From NCBI RefSeq assembly GCF_001592745.1, contig NZ_LUKD01000008.1, forward strand, positions 301,545-365,544: 64,000 bases of DNA, written 5' to 3'. Of the stretch, positions 50,219 to 58,246 are shown one piece after another. The DNA is from Bdellovibrio bacteriovorus. GTDB lineage: Bacteria; Bdellovibrionota; Bdellovibrionia; Bdellovibrionales; Bdellovibrionaceae. A program made the position numbers and the translations under genes. Below the pieces are notes generated by a model, which did not search any database, was not told the DNA's origin, and saw only the letters and a program-made list of their open reading frames with translations. The first letter of the stretch is position 1; each line of letters opens with the position of its first letter.

Positions 50219-50944
50219 TTATTTAAGAAGATGCTTGTACAAGGGAAGGTACATGTCATCGTTCATCTCGACTTCCCAATCTTTGCGACAAGGATGATCA
50301 GTGAATTCGACATTGGCACCCGAAAGAATCGCAATCGGGCAGCGCTCGTTGGCTTCGCCCATCATCAACACCGCCGAAGCCGCTAAGCTGTCAGCCACAT
50401 TGATCTTGGTCATCTTCAAAGGACGACCAAAGATATCCTCTTGGCCGATCATATTGCGCAGGGGATGAAATCCCGCCAGCGACAATGTGACTCCCGTCAC
50501 GCCTAAACGCAAAGGTCCAGTGCGAGAGTCGGTTAAGAGTACACCCAGGTCTTTAATTCCTAAACGTTCGCGAAGGGCGGAGCGAATTTTTTCTGCGGAA
50601 GCGTACGGCTCTAAAGGGTAAAGAATGTAATCGCCGTGTTCAGAATTGGATTCGTCAATACCGGCCGCAGGTAACATAAGACCATGCTTAATCGTCAGGC
50701 TGACTCCATGTCCGATTTCACCTAAGTAGTGATCGGCTTCACGACGGATCAATGATTTTTTATCGATATTAGCTAAAGACTCAAATCGATTTTCAGCAAT
50801 ACTGACAATCTTTGAAGTGATTGCCAGGATTGTTTTTTCTTTCCACAACAAAGGATCGACAGAACGGATGATGAACTCCACCAAATCATCGCCTTGATGA
50901 AAGACATCAGTTTGAATCGGGGTGATCATCATCGTTTTTGTCAC
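50219..50944 (-). CDS. CofE-like (F420-0:L-glutamate ligase family) protein
   Basis: 241 residues from a GTG at 50944, six bases after AGGA, which overlaps the icd stop region. I-T-S-K-I-V-S-I-A-E-x-R, G-L-M-L-P-A-A-G-I-D-E-S-N and L-L-T-D-S-R-T-G-P-L-R-L-G-V-T-G are the conserved blocks of the CofE/FbiB N-terminal ligase family. F420 is not known as a Bdellovibrio cofactor, so the substrate may differ. Four bases separate it from icd, so they are co-transcribed. Confidence 0.8.
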   Translation of the reverse strand: MTKTMMITPIQTDVFHQGDDLVEFIIRSVDPLLWKEKTILAITSKIVSIAENRFESLANIDKKSLIRREADHYLGEIGHGVSLTIKHGLMLPAAGIDESNSEHGDYILYPLEPYASAEKIRSALRERLGIKDLGVLLTDSRTGPLRLGVTGVTLSLAGFHPLRNMIGQEDIFGRPLKMTKINVADSLAASAVLMMGEANERCPIAILSGANVEFTDHPCRKDWEVEMNDDMYLPLYKHLLK

Positions 50945-50948
50945 GGTC

Positions 50949-51947
50949 TTATCCTAGTTTTTGAATGATAGCGTCTGTGAAGGACACCGTTGAGCCTTTA
51001 CCACCCAGATCTCCGGTACGTGCGTTCACGTCAGATAGCGCGGCCACCAGTGCTTTCATGATCGCATCTGCTTTTGCATTTTCATGTACGTGCTGAAGCA
51101 TCATCACCGCGGATTGAAGTAAAGCTGTTGGGTTGGCTTTATTCTGTCCAGCGATGTCGGGGGCAGATCCATGAACAGCTTCAAAGATCGCCGCTTTTTC
51201 ACCGATATTGGCGCCTGGAACAACTCCCAATCCACCCACAAGACCGGCACAGAGATCACTTAAGATATCCCCGTAAAGATTTTCAGTGACGATCACGTCA
51301 AACTGTTGAGGCTTTGTCACCAACTGCATGCAGGCATTATCGACGATCACATCTTTGGTTGTGATCTCGGGATATTGCCAGCCGATTTCTTGCGCGACTT
51401 TCAAGAAAAGGCCGTCGGACATTTTCATGATGTTTGCTTTATGAACGATGGCCACGCGATTGCGGCCTGTGCGTTGAGCAAGGTCATACGCATAGCGAGC
51501 AATACGCTCAGAACCTTTGCGAGTGATGCGCTTAATGCTTTCTGCCGTGTCTTCATCCACCATGCGCTCGATACCTGCGTACAGGTCTTCGGTGTTTTCA
51601 CGAACGATGGTTAAATCCACATCGTTACAAACGCAGTTTACGCCAGGCAAAGAACGAACCGGGCGGACGTTGGCGTAAAGATCGAACTTCTGTCTCATCG
51701 TTACGTTTATTGATTTATGACCGCCACCCACGGGAGTCGTCGTTGGACCTTTGATCGCCAGTTTGTTTTTATTGATAGAATCAACGGTGTTCTGAGGAAG
51801 AAGTTCACCCAAAGTATGCAATGCCACTTCGCCGGCTTGATGCTCTTCATATTCAAAAGGAGCTTTAACGTGCTTAAGAACGCGGATCACCTGAGTCATG
51901 ATCTCAGGACCAATACCATCACCAGGAATCACTGTGAGTTTAGTCAT
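50949..51947 (-). CDS. icd: NAD-type isocitrate dehydrogenase (IMDH/IDH family)
   Basis: 332 residues from the ATG at 51947. The family core is complete: I-P-G-D-G-I-G-P-E, the substrate loop with N-V-T-M-R-Q-K-F-D-L-Y-A-N-V-R-P, R-E-N-T-E-D-L-Y-A-G-I-E, K-A-N-I-M-K, the metal-binding Asp of N-L-Y-G-D-I-L-S-D and H-G-S-A-P-D-I-A-G. The N-V-T-M-R loop and length favour isocitrate over isopropylmalate. It makes 2-oxoglutarate in the TCA cycle. Followed by the CofE-like gene; its leader overlaps a structured region at 52008-52172. Confidence 0.9.
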   Translation of the reverse strand: MTKLTVIPGDGIGPEIMTQVIRVLKHVKAPFEYEEHQAGEVALHTLGELLPQNTVDSINKNKLAIKGPTTTPVGGGHKSINVTMRQKFDLYANVRPVRSLPGVNCVCNDVDLTIVRENTEDLYAGIERMVDEDTAESIKRITRKGSERIARYAYDLAQRTGRNRVAIVHKANIMKMSDGLFLKVAQEIGWQYPEITTKDVIVDNACMQLVTKPQQFDVIVTENLYGDILSDLCAGLVGGLGVVPGANIGEKAAIFEAVHGSAPDIAGQNKANPTALLQSAVMMLQHVHENAKADAIMKALVAALSDVNARTGDLGGKGSTVSFTDAIIQKLG

Positions 51948-52007
51948 TAACGGAAGCCTTTCTATTTGTGGCTTAGGTTTTAACACATTCGCGCGCGGAC
52001 TGGCAGG

Positions 52008-52172
52008 GGGAGTTTTTTAACTCCCTACCAGGGAAGGTAGGATGTGGTGATAAGATGTGAGGGCCGCCAGGATTTCCCGAATGGGTGAGAGCCCGAAGAG
52101 TCTCATTTTGAGACTTGCTTTTCCTATAGAGCAATCGCCGGACCAGGTGTTTCGGAGCCCTTTTGCACCACA
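52008..52172 (-). ncRNA. structured leader or small RNA candidate upstream of icd
   Basis: TGTGGTG (52043-52049) and CACCACA (52166-52172) could close a long fold. Inside lie AGGGC/GCCCT, a GGGT-GAGA-GCCC hairpin with GNRA loop near 52083, and AGTCTCA/TGAGACT (about 52099-52115). Two further hairpins at 52008-52025 and 52024-52041 adjoin it. No known riboswitch or 6S, tmRNA or RNase P signature was recognised. Strand assigned minus because the icd operon reads away from it; this is uncertain. Confidence 0.25.
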
Positions 52173-52414
52173 CTTTGCGGCGAAGGGGTGTCAGCTTTCT
52201 TTACACGGACAAAGTTCAAAGAATCCAAAGGCTTAGGGGGATTTTTAGCCCTTGTCCAGGAACGAGACACTGCGGTTTAAACGAAGCCTAAAAATGCAGC
52301 AGGTTTGAATAGGGAAGACAAAGCCTTGTCATTCTAGTGACTTAGGTACCGGCAAACAGAGGAAGCATTGTGGTCCCATCCTTGTAATAGAAACCCTTCG
52401 TGGAGGTCGCTCTC
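52173..52414. other. intergenic region upstream of matrixin gene
   Basis: About 240 bases without a gene or strong hairpin. Promoters for both the minus (icd) and plus (matrixin) directions should lie here; no convincing boxes were seen. Confidence 0.4.
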
Positions 52415-53056
52415 ATGTTGAAGTGGCTTGGGACCGCGTTGGTCCTTATTACAGTTATATCGATTCAAGCCTGTGCGCCGAAGTCTCAAGAAGACTGCGG
52501 TTTCGTGCAAAACGTGTATGGCGAACGCATCTCTTGGAAAAGCGATGTTCCTGTCACGATGTATATCCACGCGCAAGTTCCTGACTCTATGATTCCAGCT
52601 ATTTTGAAAGCGGCCGACACGTGGGAAAAAACCGCAGGTCGCAAACTCTTCAATATCGTCACGAGCACTCGTTATACAGGTCCGATCAATCCCCACAAGG
52701 ACAGCGTCAACGTGATCTATTTGATGTCTTCTTGGGAGGACAACCGTGCTTCCGAACAAGGTCGCACGAGTGTTTATTGGATCGGGGATCAAATTAAAGA
52801 AGCAGATATTCGTTTAAATGCCGCTGATTTCGGATTTTACTGGAACGGTCAAACTCTGACTAGAGCTGCAAAAGCAGATCGTCAGGGCTCAGCTCCAGTA
52901 AATATCGAAGCGCTTGTTCTGCACGAAATGGGACACGTTTTGGGCCTGAAGCACAAAGATGGCGCGGGTTCCGTGATGGCAACGTATTTGGCGAGCGGAG
53001 ATGATCGCGTGAACTTAGCGGGAGCCGATCAAACGGCCCTCCAGTGCGAATATTAA
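52415..53056 (+). CDS. matrixin-type metalloprotease lipoprotein
   Basis: 213 residues from the ATG at 52415, eight bases after GGAGG. Lipobox S-I-Q-A-C (about Cys20). The C-terminal half has the full metzincin signature H-E-M-G-H-V-L-G-L-K-H (His170, Glu171, His174, His180), with the Met-turn Met in S-V-M-A-T, as in matrixins (M10). It is small and should be active, attached to a membrane. Likely substrates are extracellular or prey proteins; that is inference. Monocistronic. Confidence 0.9.
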   Translation: MLKWLGTALVLITVISIQACAPKSQEDCGFVQNVYGERISWKSDVPVTMYIHAQVPDSMIPAILKAADTWEKTAGRKLFNIVTSTRYTGPINPHKDSVNVIYLMSSWEDNRASEQGRTSVYWIGDQIKEADIRLNAADFGFYWNGQTLTRAAKADRQGSAPVNIEALVLHEMGHVLGLKHKDGAGSVMATYLASGDDRVNLAGADQTALQCEY

Positions 53057-53165
53057 GGCGCTCAGCATTGTAAAAACTTTATGTAAGATTATTTAAGTTG
53101 TTGGATTCGAAAAAAGCTAACTAGACTTTGAATTCTGCGCTTCGTGCAGGGTGAAGGAGAGCAAA

Positions 53166-53402
53166 ATGAGAGTGATCACATTAGATAAAAACGCAAAGGT
53201 TGAATCGTCTGTGGATTCTTATTTGGGCTCAATCGAAGAATTGTCTCCCATGGTACACAAGTCTTACCATGAACTTGCGGATACTCCTGTTATCGAAAAA
53301 GATTCTTTGGCGCAACTTCACGCCAACATTGAAACTCTGACGGATCTTCAAGCGCGTTTATCTTTCCTTATGCGCGAAGTTCGCTACCTAATGAAAGTGT
53401 AG
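53166..53402 (+). CDS. small helical cytoplasmic protein
   Basis: 78 residues from the ATG at 53166, with GGAGAG eight bases ahead. No signal; the C-terminal half is heptad-like (L-A-Q-L-H-A-N-I-E-T-L-T-D-L-Q-A-R-L-S-F-L-M-R-E-V-R-Y-L), suggesting a coiled-coil interaction. No family recognised. It lies 95 bases before a LuxR-type mini-regulator and may be its partner, but operon membership is not certain. Confidence 0.6.
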   Translation: MRVITLDKNAKVESSVDSYLGSIEELSPMVHKSYHELADTPVIEKDSLAQLHANIETLTDLQARLSFLMREVRYLMKV

Positions 53403-53496
53403 TGAGACCGCTTTCTCTCCACCATCGGTGGAAAAATTACGAACTACGAACTTGTGTTAGATGACAGATTGTGAATAAAAAGATCTAATCCTGTTT

Positions 53497-53775
53497 ATGG
53501 GAAAAGATCTCGGAGAATTCCGAACTTACATTCAAAGTCATTTCGAAAAATGGGGATTCACGAAAGCTGAATCTGAGATCGGCATCCTTATTCTTCGCGG
53601 ACTGAGTCTTCGCGAGATTGCCGGTCAGCGCGGCACTTCAGAGACGACCACACGTCAACAAGCCCTCAGCCTTTACAAAAAAGCTTCGGTCGATGGTCGC
53701 CATCAACTTTCTGCTTTCTTTTTAGAACAATTGTTGGGTTCGGGTGGGGTTAAGCCTTCCGGTCGAAACGGCTGA
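53497..53775 (+). CDS. stand-alone LuxR-type helix-turn-helix protein
   Basis: 92 residues. Almost the whole chain is a GerE/LuxR DNA-binding domain: F-T-K-A-E-S-E-I-G-I-L-I-L-R-G-L-S-L-R-E-I-A-G-Q-R-G-T-S-E-T-T-T-R-Q-Q-A. There is no receiver or sensor part. It could bind DNA alone as a dimer. The 3' end overlaps the convergent coiled-coil/Hsp20 gene by 26 bases. Confidence 0.8.
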   Translation: MGKDLGEFRTYIQSHFEKWGFTKAESEIGILILRGLSLREIAGQRGTSETTTRQQALSLYKKASVDGRHQLSAFFLEQLLGSGGVKPSGRNG

Positions 53776-55039
53776 TATTGCCTTTAGGAATCTGAAATAC
53801 AACCCAGTCACCATCACGTTGACGGGTCATGCCTTCTGTAATGACAGGCTTATCAAATACAAACTCTTCACGGAATGTTTGGAAGTTCGCACTGCTTACT
53901 TTTTTTCCGCTGACTTCATCTTCAAATTTGTCTTTGAAAGAGCGTTGGCCCGTGATCGTCGCTTTGTCGTTTTGGATAGAGACTTTCACTGCGTCTTTTT
54001 CGTGCTCGGGAACATAGGCTCTTAACGTATAAAAATCCGAACTTTCACTTAACTGGCTTCCGCGGTCTTCCACTTTATAAAATGGATCACTGGCCTTGTT
54101 CGAGTAGTGGGAAGCGGCTTTCACGAAGTCCTTACGGGCTTCACCCAGTTGACGAACATAGCGCTGAGTTTGAATGTCTAAAGCTTCCCTTTGTGCGTCT
54201 TCGTTTTTCATGTAAACGCTTTGGAATCTTTCGTGCTGGGTTTTAAGCGTGTCTTCATTTGCTTTTTTATTATGCATGATTCTTTCAGAATACTGCTGAT
54301 TCACGCGCTCTTCTTTGGAAGCCCATTGTTTTTGTTGCTGATCGTAGCGTTTCGCCGAAAAGTCATTCAAACGCGTCAGCTTCTTTTGTTGCTGCTCTTG
54401 TTCAAAAGCGATTTTTTCGTCACCACGTTGTTGAGTGTCTTGAAGTTCTTTTTCATTGCGCGTGCGCACGCGTTCCTGGGCGTATTTTCCACGTTCCACT
54501 TCATTCGTTAAAATCGCATCGTTTTGTTCACGTTGTCGATCCAAACGCTTTTCACTGAAGTCATTAATCTGCTGCATGTCTTGATTGTATTTTTGTTTCG
54601 CGCGCGCGATGTCTTCGCCACTGCGAGTGCGAACATCTTCGATGCGAGCTTGAGAAGAGTCTTCGATCTCTTTCACTTTTTGGCGGGCGCTGGTTTGAGC
54701 TTCCGCCACCGCGACCTGACGTTTTTGTCGAGTCTCTGACAGCTTTTCGTCGTAGCCTTTTTGTAAAGACTGAGTGCGAGCATTGTAGTTCTCGGTCAAA
54801 CGTTGGCGTTCTTGGGACGCTTCTTCGGCCAGTTCTTTTTGACGGTGACGGATGTGATTGACGGCGGCTTGGTTTTGTTCGGTCAAGGCCGTCTTTTTAT
54901 CATCATAATGATCTTTAAGATCTTCGAGTTGAGCTTCGCCTTGTTTTACGATCTGCTTTTTTTTGCGTGCGTAGTCCGCTTGAAGGTCATTCAATTCGGC
55001 TTGTTGGGCTTTGCGCTGTGAACTGTCGATAGAAGACAT
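53750..55039 (-). CDS. long coiled-coil protein fused to Hsp20-like domain
   Basis: 429 residues from the ATG at 55039. The first 310 are charged heptads (Glu/Gln/Lys/Arg) with two similar turns containing N-D-F-S-[AE]-K-R, predicted as a long coiled coil. The last 105 (about 322-427) have an alpha-crystallin/Hsp20-like pattern: S-D-F-Y-T-L-R-A-Y-V-P-E-H-E-K-D-A-V-K-V, a basic loop, F-R-E-E-F-x-F and G-D-W-V-V-F-Q-I-P-K-G-N. Hsp20s normally have a short N-terminal arm, so this fusion is unusual. It may tether chaperone activity to a filament or surface. Monocistronic. Confidence 0.75.
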   Translation of the reverse strand: MSSIDSSQRKAQQAELNDLQADYARKKKQIVKQGEAQLEDLKDHYDDKKTALTEQNQAAVNHIRHRQKELAEEASQERQRLTENYNARTQSLQKGYDEKLSETRQKRQVAVAEAQTSARQKVKEIEDSSQARIEDVRTRSGEDIARAKQKYNQDMQQINDFSEKRLDRQREQNDAILTNEVERGKYAQERVRTRNEKELQDTQQRGDEKIAFEQEQQQKKLTRLNDFSAKRYDQQQKQWASKEERVNQQYSERIMHNKKANEDTLKTQHERFQSVYMKNEDAQREALDIQTQRYVRQLGEARKDFVKAASHYSNKASDPFYKVEDRGSQLSESSDFYTLRAYVPEHEKDAVKVSIQNDKATITGQRSFKDKFEDEVSGKKVSSANFQTFREEFVFDKPVITEGMTRQRDGDWVVFQIPKGNISRFDRKA

Positions 55040-55070
55040 GCTCACAGTGTATCAAATCAAGACGCATCCA

Positions 55071-55379
55071 TTAAGGTGCAGGATTTTCTTCTGTGGGAAT
55101 CTGGCCTTTGGGGTTGGGGCAAAGCGGTTGGAAGTCGCCAGTACGGCCGTAACAGCGCCAAGTATCGATATATGTGACCTGTTCATCCGGAGCGACGGGG
55201 TAATAGTAGCGATACTGTTCGGGATCGAGAGTGCTTTCAACCAGACGGAAGTCTGTAGCGGGCTTCGTGGGATCTGTGGATATTTTTGAGATCTTCAATA
55301 GAAATACGCGGTACTCAGCCTGAGACAGGCTGGGGCTTAAAAATAAAAAGAAAGCCGATAAGAAAACTCGATATTTCAC
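55071..55379 (-). CDS. small secreted protein
   Basis: 102 residues from a GTG at 55379, with AGGAAG ahead. Signal peptide (about 1-22, S-L-S-Q-A) and a mature part with two cysteines (W-R-C-Y-G-R, P-L-C-P-N), rich in Tyr and Pro. No family recognised. It shares the minus strand with the PA14 lipoprotein gene upstream (60 bases) and could be co-transcribed. Confidence 0.6.
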   Translation of the reverse strand: MKYRVFLSAFFLFLSPSLSQAEYRVFLLKISKISTDPTKPATDFRLVESTLDPEQYRYYYPVAPDEQVTYIDTWRCYGRTGDFQPLCPNPKGQIPTEENPAP

Positions 55380-55438
55380 AAGTCTTCCTATCGGCTTTGC
55401 GGTGGGAAACTTTATCAAACTGTCTTTCACTTCCAACC

Positions 55439-56596
55439 TTACGGTGTCGTGAATTCAATAACCTCACTCAGTGATTTTCCTAAGTCTTCTGAGATACTGA
55501 CCGCTTGTGCCGTGTAAGTAGTTTGGGATTTTAATCCCGTGACTTGCACAAAGTGGTTGGTTCGTAAAACGTTGTCCGAATTTGTAAGAATCACTTCTTG
55601 AGTTTCTTTATTAATCAATTTCACTTGCGACGTAGCGGCGATATCAGTGCTCCAGCTAAGCTGCACACCTTGAGTGATAATCTCGGCCACTTTGAACTTT
55701 GTTATCAGTGGATTTGTACCTTCGACACAAGGATTGTAGGCTTCATTTTTGGGGATGAAGAAGTTGTCCTTCTGAACAACCTTCCAGCCACGAGCCAACA
55801 AGTCATTGTACGCTTGCTGCGGAACAGATCCTTTGTTCGGATCAAAGAAGTGCTCATTGCCAGTCTGACCACAAGCCTCATCTTTTCCGGCGACGGAAGC
55901 TTTTCTCCAAAGCAGAACATTTGAGATGTGATAACGGGGACCTTGATAATAGGTGAGTTCCAAAGGCACGGTTTTATCGCGATTCATCGAAATGATTTGC
56001 GAAGCGCAGCCCATGCGCGTGGGATGTTCACCGTCGTTATCAATCACGGTGGTTTTTAAAGGACTTTCTAAAGTGCCGGAAAGAATTTTTAGTTTAGATC
56101 CGTCATCAGAAAGCAGGGCCAATTCGTAGTCGCCCTCTTCGTCGTTTGCAGAAAGTTTTAAGATCGTTTCAAACTTCACACCGAAATTTTCGATCAGCAT
56201 AGAGCCGGCATCATCTTTTAAAACATCATGTGTTTGTGTCGCAAATCCTTCGTGGAACATGCGAGTCGGAACATTGAGATCCGCAAAGAAAAGCTTCTGA
56301 TCTGATTTTTTAGCAAACGTCACATAGTCTTCAGACTTATTTAGTAAAGGCATTCCCGGAGTCACATAATAAAGGCTCGCTTTAATACCTTGTTGAAGAT
56401 TGTCGGCGGGAATTCCACCGAAAGGATCACACACGGTCTTATCTAGTGGATTGGCGTTGACGTCGACTTTCGACATCTTCAATGCGGTCCCGCTGCTTTG
56501 TGCAGAAACCGAGTTCGCTTCCAGTCCGTTTTTCAATCCACAAGATGCAATTCCAAGCTGAAGAGAAACGAGTGCAAGTGTGGTTTGCAATCTCAT
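55439..56596 (-). CDS. PA14-like plus fibronectin-III lipoprotein
   Basis: 385 residues from the ATG at 56596, seven bases after GGAGG. Lipobox G-I-A-S-C (about Cys17). A PA14-like beta-barrel occupies about 50-215 (G-I-K-A-S-L-Y-Y, F-E-T-I-L-K-L-S-A-N-D-E-E-G-D-Y-E-L-A-L-L-S-D-D-G-S-K-L, P-L-E-L-T-Y-Y-Q-G-P), and a fibronectin type III module the C terminus (about 300-385; V-Q-L-S-W-S-T, Y-T-A-Q-A-V-S). PA14 domains usually bind carbohydrate. The combination suggests a surface lipoprotein binding glycans; the ligand is unknown. Confidence 0.8.
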   Translation of the reverse strand: MRLQTTLALVSLQLGIASCGLKNGLEANSVSAQSSGTALKMSKVDVNANPLDKTVCDPFGGIPADNLQQGIKASLYYVTPGMPLLNKSEDYVTFAKKSDQKLFFADLNVPTRMFHEGFATQTHDVLKDDAGSMLIENFGVKFETILKLSANDEEGDYELALLSDDGSKLKILSGTLESPLKTTVIDNDGEHPTRMGCASQIISMNRDKTVPLELTYYQGPRYHISNVLLWRKASVAGKDEACGQTGNEHFFDPNKGSVPQQAYNDLLARGWKVVQKDNFFIPKNEAYNPCVEGTNPLITKFKVAEIITQGVQLSWSTDIAATSQVKLINKETQEVILTNSDNVLRTNHFVQVTGLKSQTTYTAQAVSISEDLGKSLSEVIEFTTP

Positions 56597-56803
56597 TGTC
56601 ATCCCTCCGTGCGAGATGAGCCCAGAATACCACCACGCCAACGCTTTGCATTATTTTTCAAGAATGATGTCGATTTAGAACTCCAAGAGTTCGACAGAAA
56701 TTAAAACATCACGATTTTCAGAGAGAAGTCCGCCCAAACTGTCGAAGTTTTCGTCGGAAAAGGTACCTGCTACCTTTTTAGCACAAAGGGAAGCAGGTAT
56801 CTT

Positions 56804-57121
56804 TTAGTGTTTGTGTTCGTTATTTGCGCGGACGGTGTTTTCGACGATGTGGAAGTAAGCTCTGACTAGCATTTGGTAGGATTCAGAGTCTAAGGCTTGA
56901 AGGTAAGCCATCTTCTCGAAGTATGTTTTTTTTGCGATCAGTTCGGTCATGACGTCTTGGACTTTTTTCATCTTGTCGAAGCTGTAAAAGTCTTTGTCGT
57001 CTTTCACTTCTTTCAGGACATCCGCGATTTCTTTGTTGTCAAAAAGAACGTGAACACCCATGGCTGAATGAGATAGCAATGCTTCCATTCTTTCCAAACT
57101 TGTCTCTTCTATATTGACCAA
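56804..57121 (-). CDS. small helical cytoplasmic protein
   Basis: 105 residues from a TTG at 57121, five bases after AGGAGG; an ATG at 57169 opens the same frame but has no good site. All-helical, charged, with N-E-H-K-H at the C terminus. No family recognised. Divergent from the gene at 57285. The strong ribosome-binding site makes it a real gene in my view, though it could begin at either place. Confidence 0.6.
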   Translation of the reverse strand: MVNIEETSLERMEALLSHSAMGVHVLFDNKEIADVLKEVKDDKDFYSFDKMKKVQDVMTELIAKKTYFEKMAYLQALDSESYQMLVRAYFHIVENTVRANNEHKH

Positions 57122-57284
57122 GCGCGCCTCCTTGCGACGTCTTACTTCCGATGGTGAGGAATAAATCATCCCGTTGCAAGACCAAAAATGAGACTATGAC
57201 GAACCTTGTCGATCTCACTTTTTTTTAAGTTGTTGGGGATCGTAAATGTTCTGATAATAGAACGTGTGAAGGATGCGAAATAAT

Positions 57285-58148
57285 ATGGCGAAAACTAAAT
57301 CCCGTGCGAAGAAGAAAACAACAAGTGCCTCTGAAAAAGAGTACATTATCGTCGATGAAGCGGCGGGACTTATTTTTGACTCCGAGGAAGATCTTTACGG
57401 CTATTTCCAGTCAGCTATCGATAAACTCGAATCAGAGTACCAATCTTTACGAAGTCCTGACGATTATAATGACGAAGAACAAATTGGCCGAGAGCATTAT
57501 CTTGAGGCGACTTTGGACGAGCCGGATGAAGTTTGGTTAGACGATAAGACTCTGGAAGAGTTCCCGGTGTATCACTTCATCAAAAATATCGAGCAAGGTG
57601 ACGAGGCATTTAAGTATGTCGCAGTGGCCTATGTGTCATCTGAAGATGAATATCCGACTTTTGTTTTTATTCACTTCCCCACAAAAGACAGTCGCCTATG
57701 GCAGAACTACCAACGTGGTGAAATGGCTTACGACAAAAACTTTGAAAGCGTCGCCGAAGGCGCCATCGAAGGCGATGCGCTAGGTGAAGGTGATCCTTTA
57801 GCGATGGGTCTTTATATGGCCATGCTGAAAGTGCGTGGTGAAAAAGATATCGCTCAAGACAAGTTCCCAGAATTTGCGGCCCTTCGTGAAGAGACAATCG
57901 AAAGTGCGGATGAAATCTGGCGTAAGAACGACTTGGACGGAAACGTTCTCGTGAGTTTTATCAAGGAATTTCCGGATCACGAGACAGTCAAAGATTTGAC
58001 TTACATCGCGGTCACTCAAGAAGACGAAGAGTCGAATGTACATTCGCTTTTATTCTCGTTCCCAACGACGGATCGCACTTTGGTGGACCGTTATCGTCAG
58101 GGCGAAAATCTTCAGGCAGACGAAGTCTCTCAAGAGTCTGCCCACTAG
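57285..58148 (+). CDS. cytoplasmic protein with a duplicated domain
   Basis: 287 residues from the ATG at 57285. A basic N terminus (K-T-K-S-R-A-K-K-K) is followed by two related segments (about 70-140 and 200-270), each with E-A/E-x-[TL]...[ES]-x-[AP]-D-E-[IV]-W...[YF]-x-x-F-I-K...[YT]-[VI]-A-V-[AT]...F-x-F-P-T-x-D-x-x-L-x-x-x-Y-[QR]-x-G-E. The D-E-x-W/F-I-K arrangement weakly resembles PBECR-type nuclease folds, but catalytic residues cannot be checked by eye. Acidic overall. Unknown function; monocistronic with a terminator. Confidence 0.6.
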   Translation: MAKTKSRAKKKTTSASEKEYIIVDEAAGLIFDSEEDLYGYFQSAIDKLESEYQSLRSPDDYNDEEQIGREHYLEATLDEPDEVWLDDKTLEEFPVYHFIKNIEQGDEAFKYVAVAYVSSEDEYPTFVFIHFPTKDSRLWQNYQRGEMAYDKNFESVAEGAIEGDALGEGDPLAMGLYMAMLKVRGEKDIAQDKFPEFAALREETIESADEIWRKNDLDGNVLVSFIKEFPDHETVKDLTYIAVTQEDEESNVHSLLFSFPTTDRTLVDRYRQGENLQADEVSQESAH

Positions 58149-58161
58149 CGGCGAAAAGAAG

Positions 58162-58192
58162 AAAGCGTACCTTTTTGGGGTACGCTTTTTTT
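58162..58192 (+). terminator. rho-independent terminator
   Basis: AAAGCGTACC and GGTACGCTTT form a 10-bp stem, followed by TTTTT, 14 bases after the stop at 58148. Confidence 0.92.
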
Positions 58193-58246
58193 GCTTTTGG
58201 AGGGTGAGGGGGATCACCCTTTTTGGAAGCTTCTTCTTTTTTCTTA

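Noticed and set aside
52008-52172. 6S RNA, RNase P, tmRNA or a known riboswitch
   Set aside because: None of their conserved sequences was recognised on either strand; kept only as an unassigned structured candidate.
53418-53432. TCCACC-ATC-GGTGGA palindrome after the gene at 53166
   Set aside because: It resembles the 29.7 kb family but is shorter, isolated and followed by A rather than T, so it is not called as terminator or family member.
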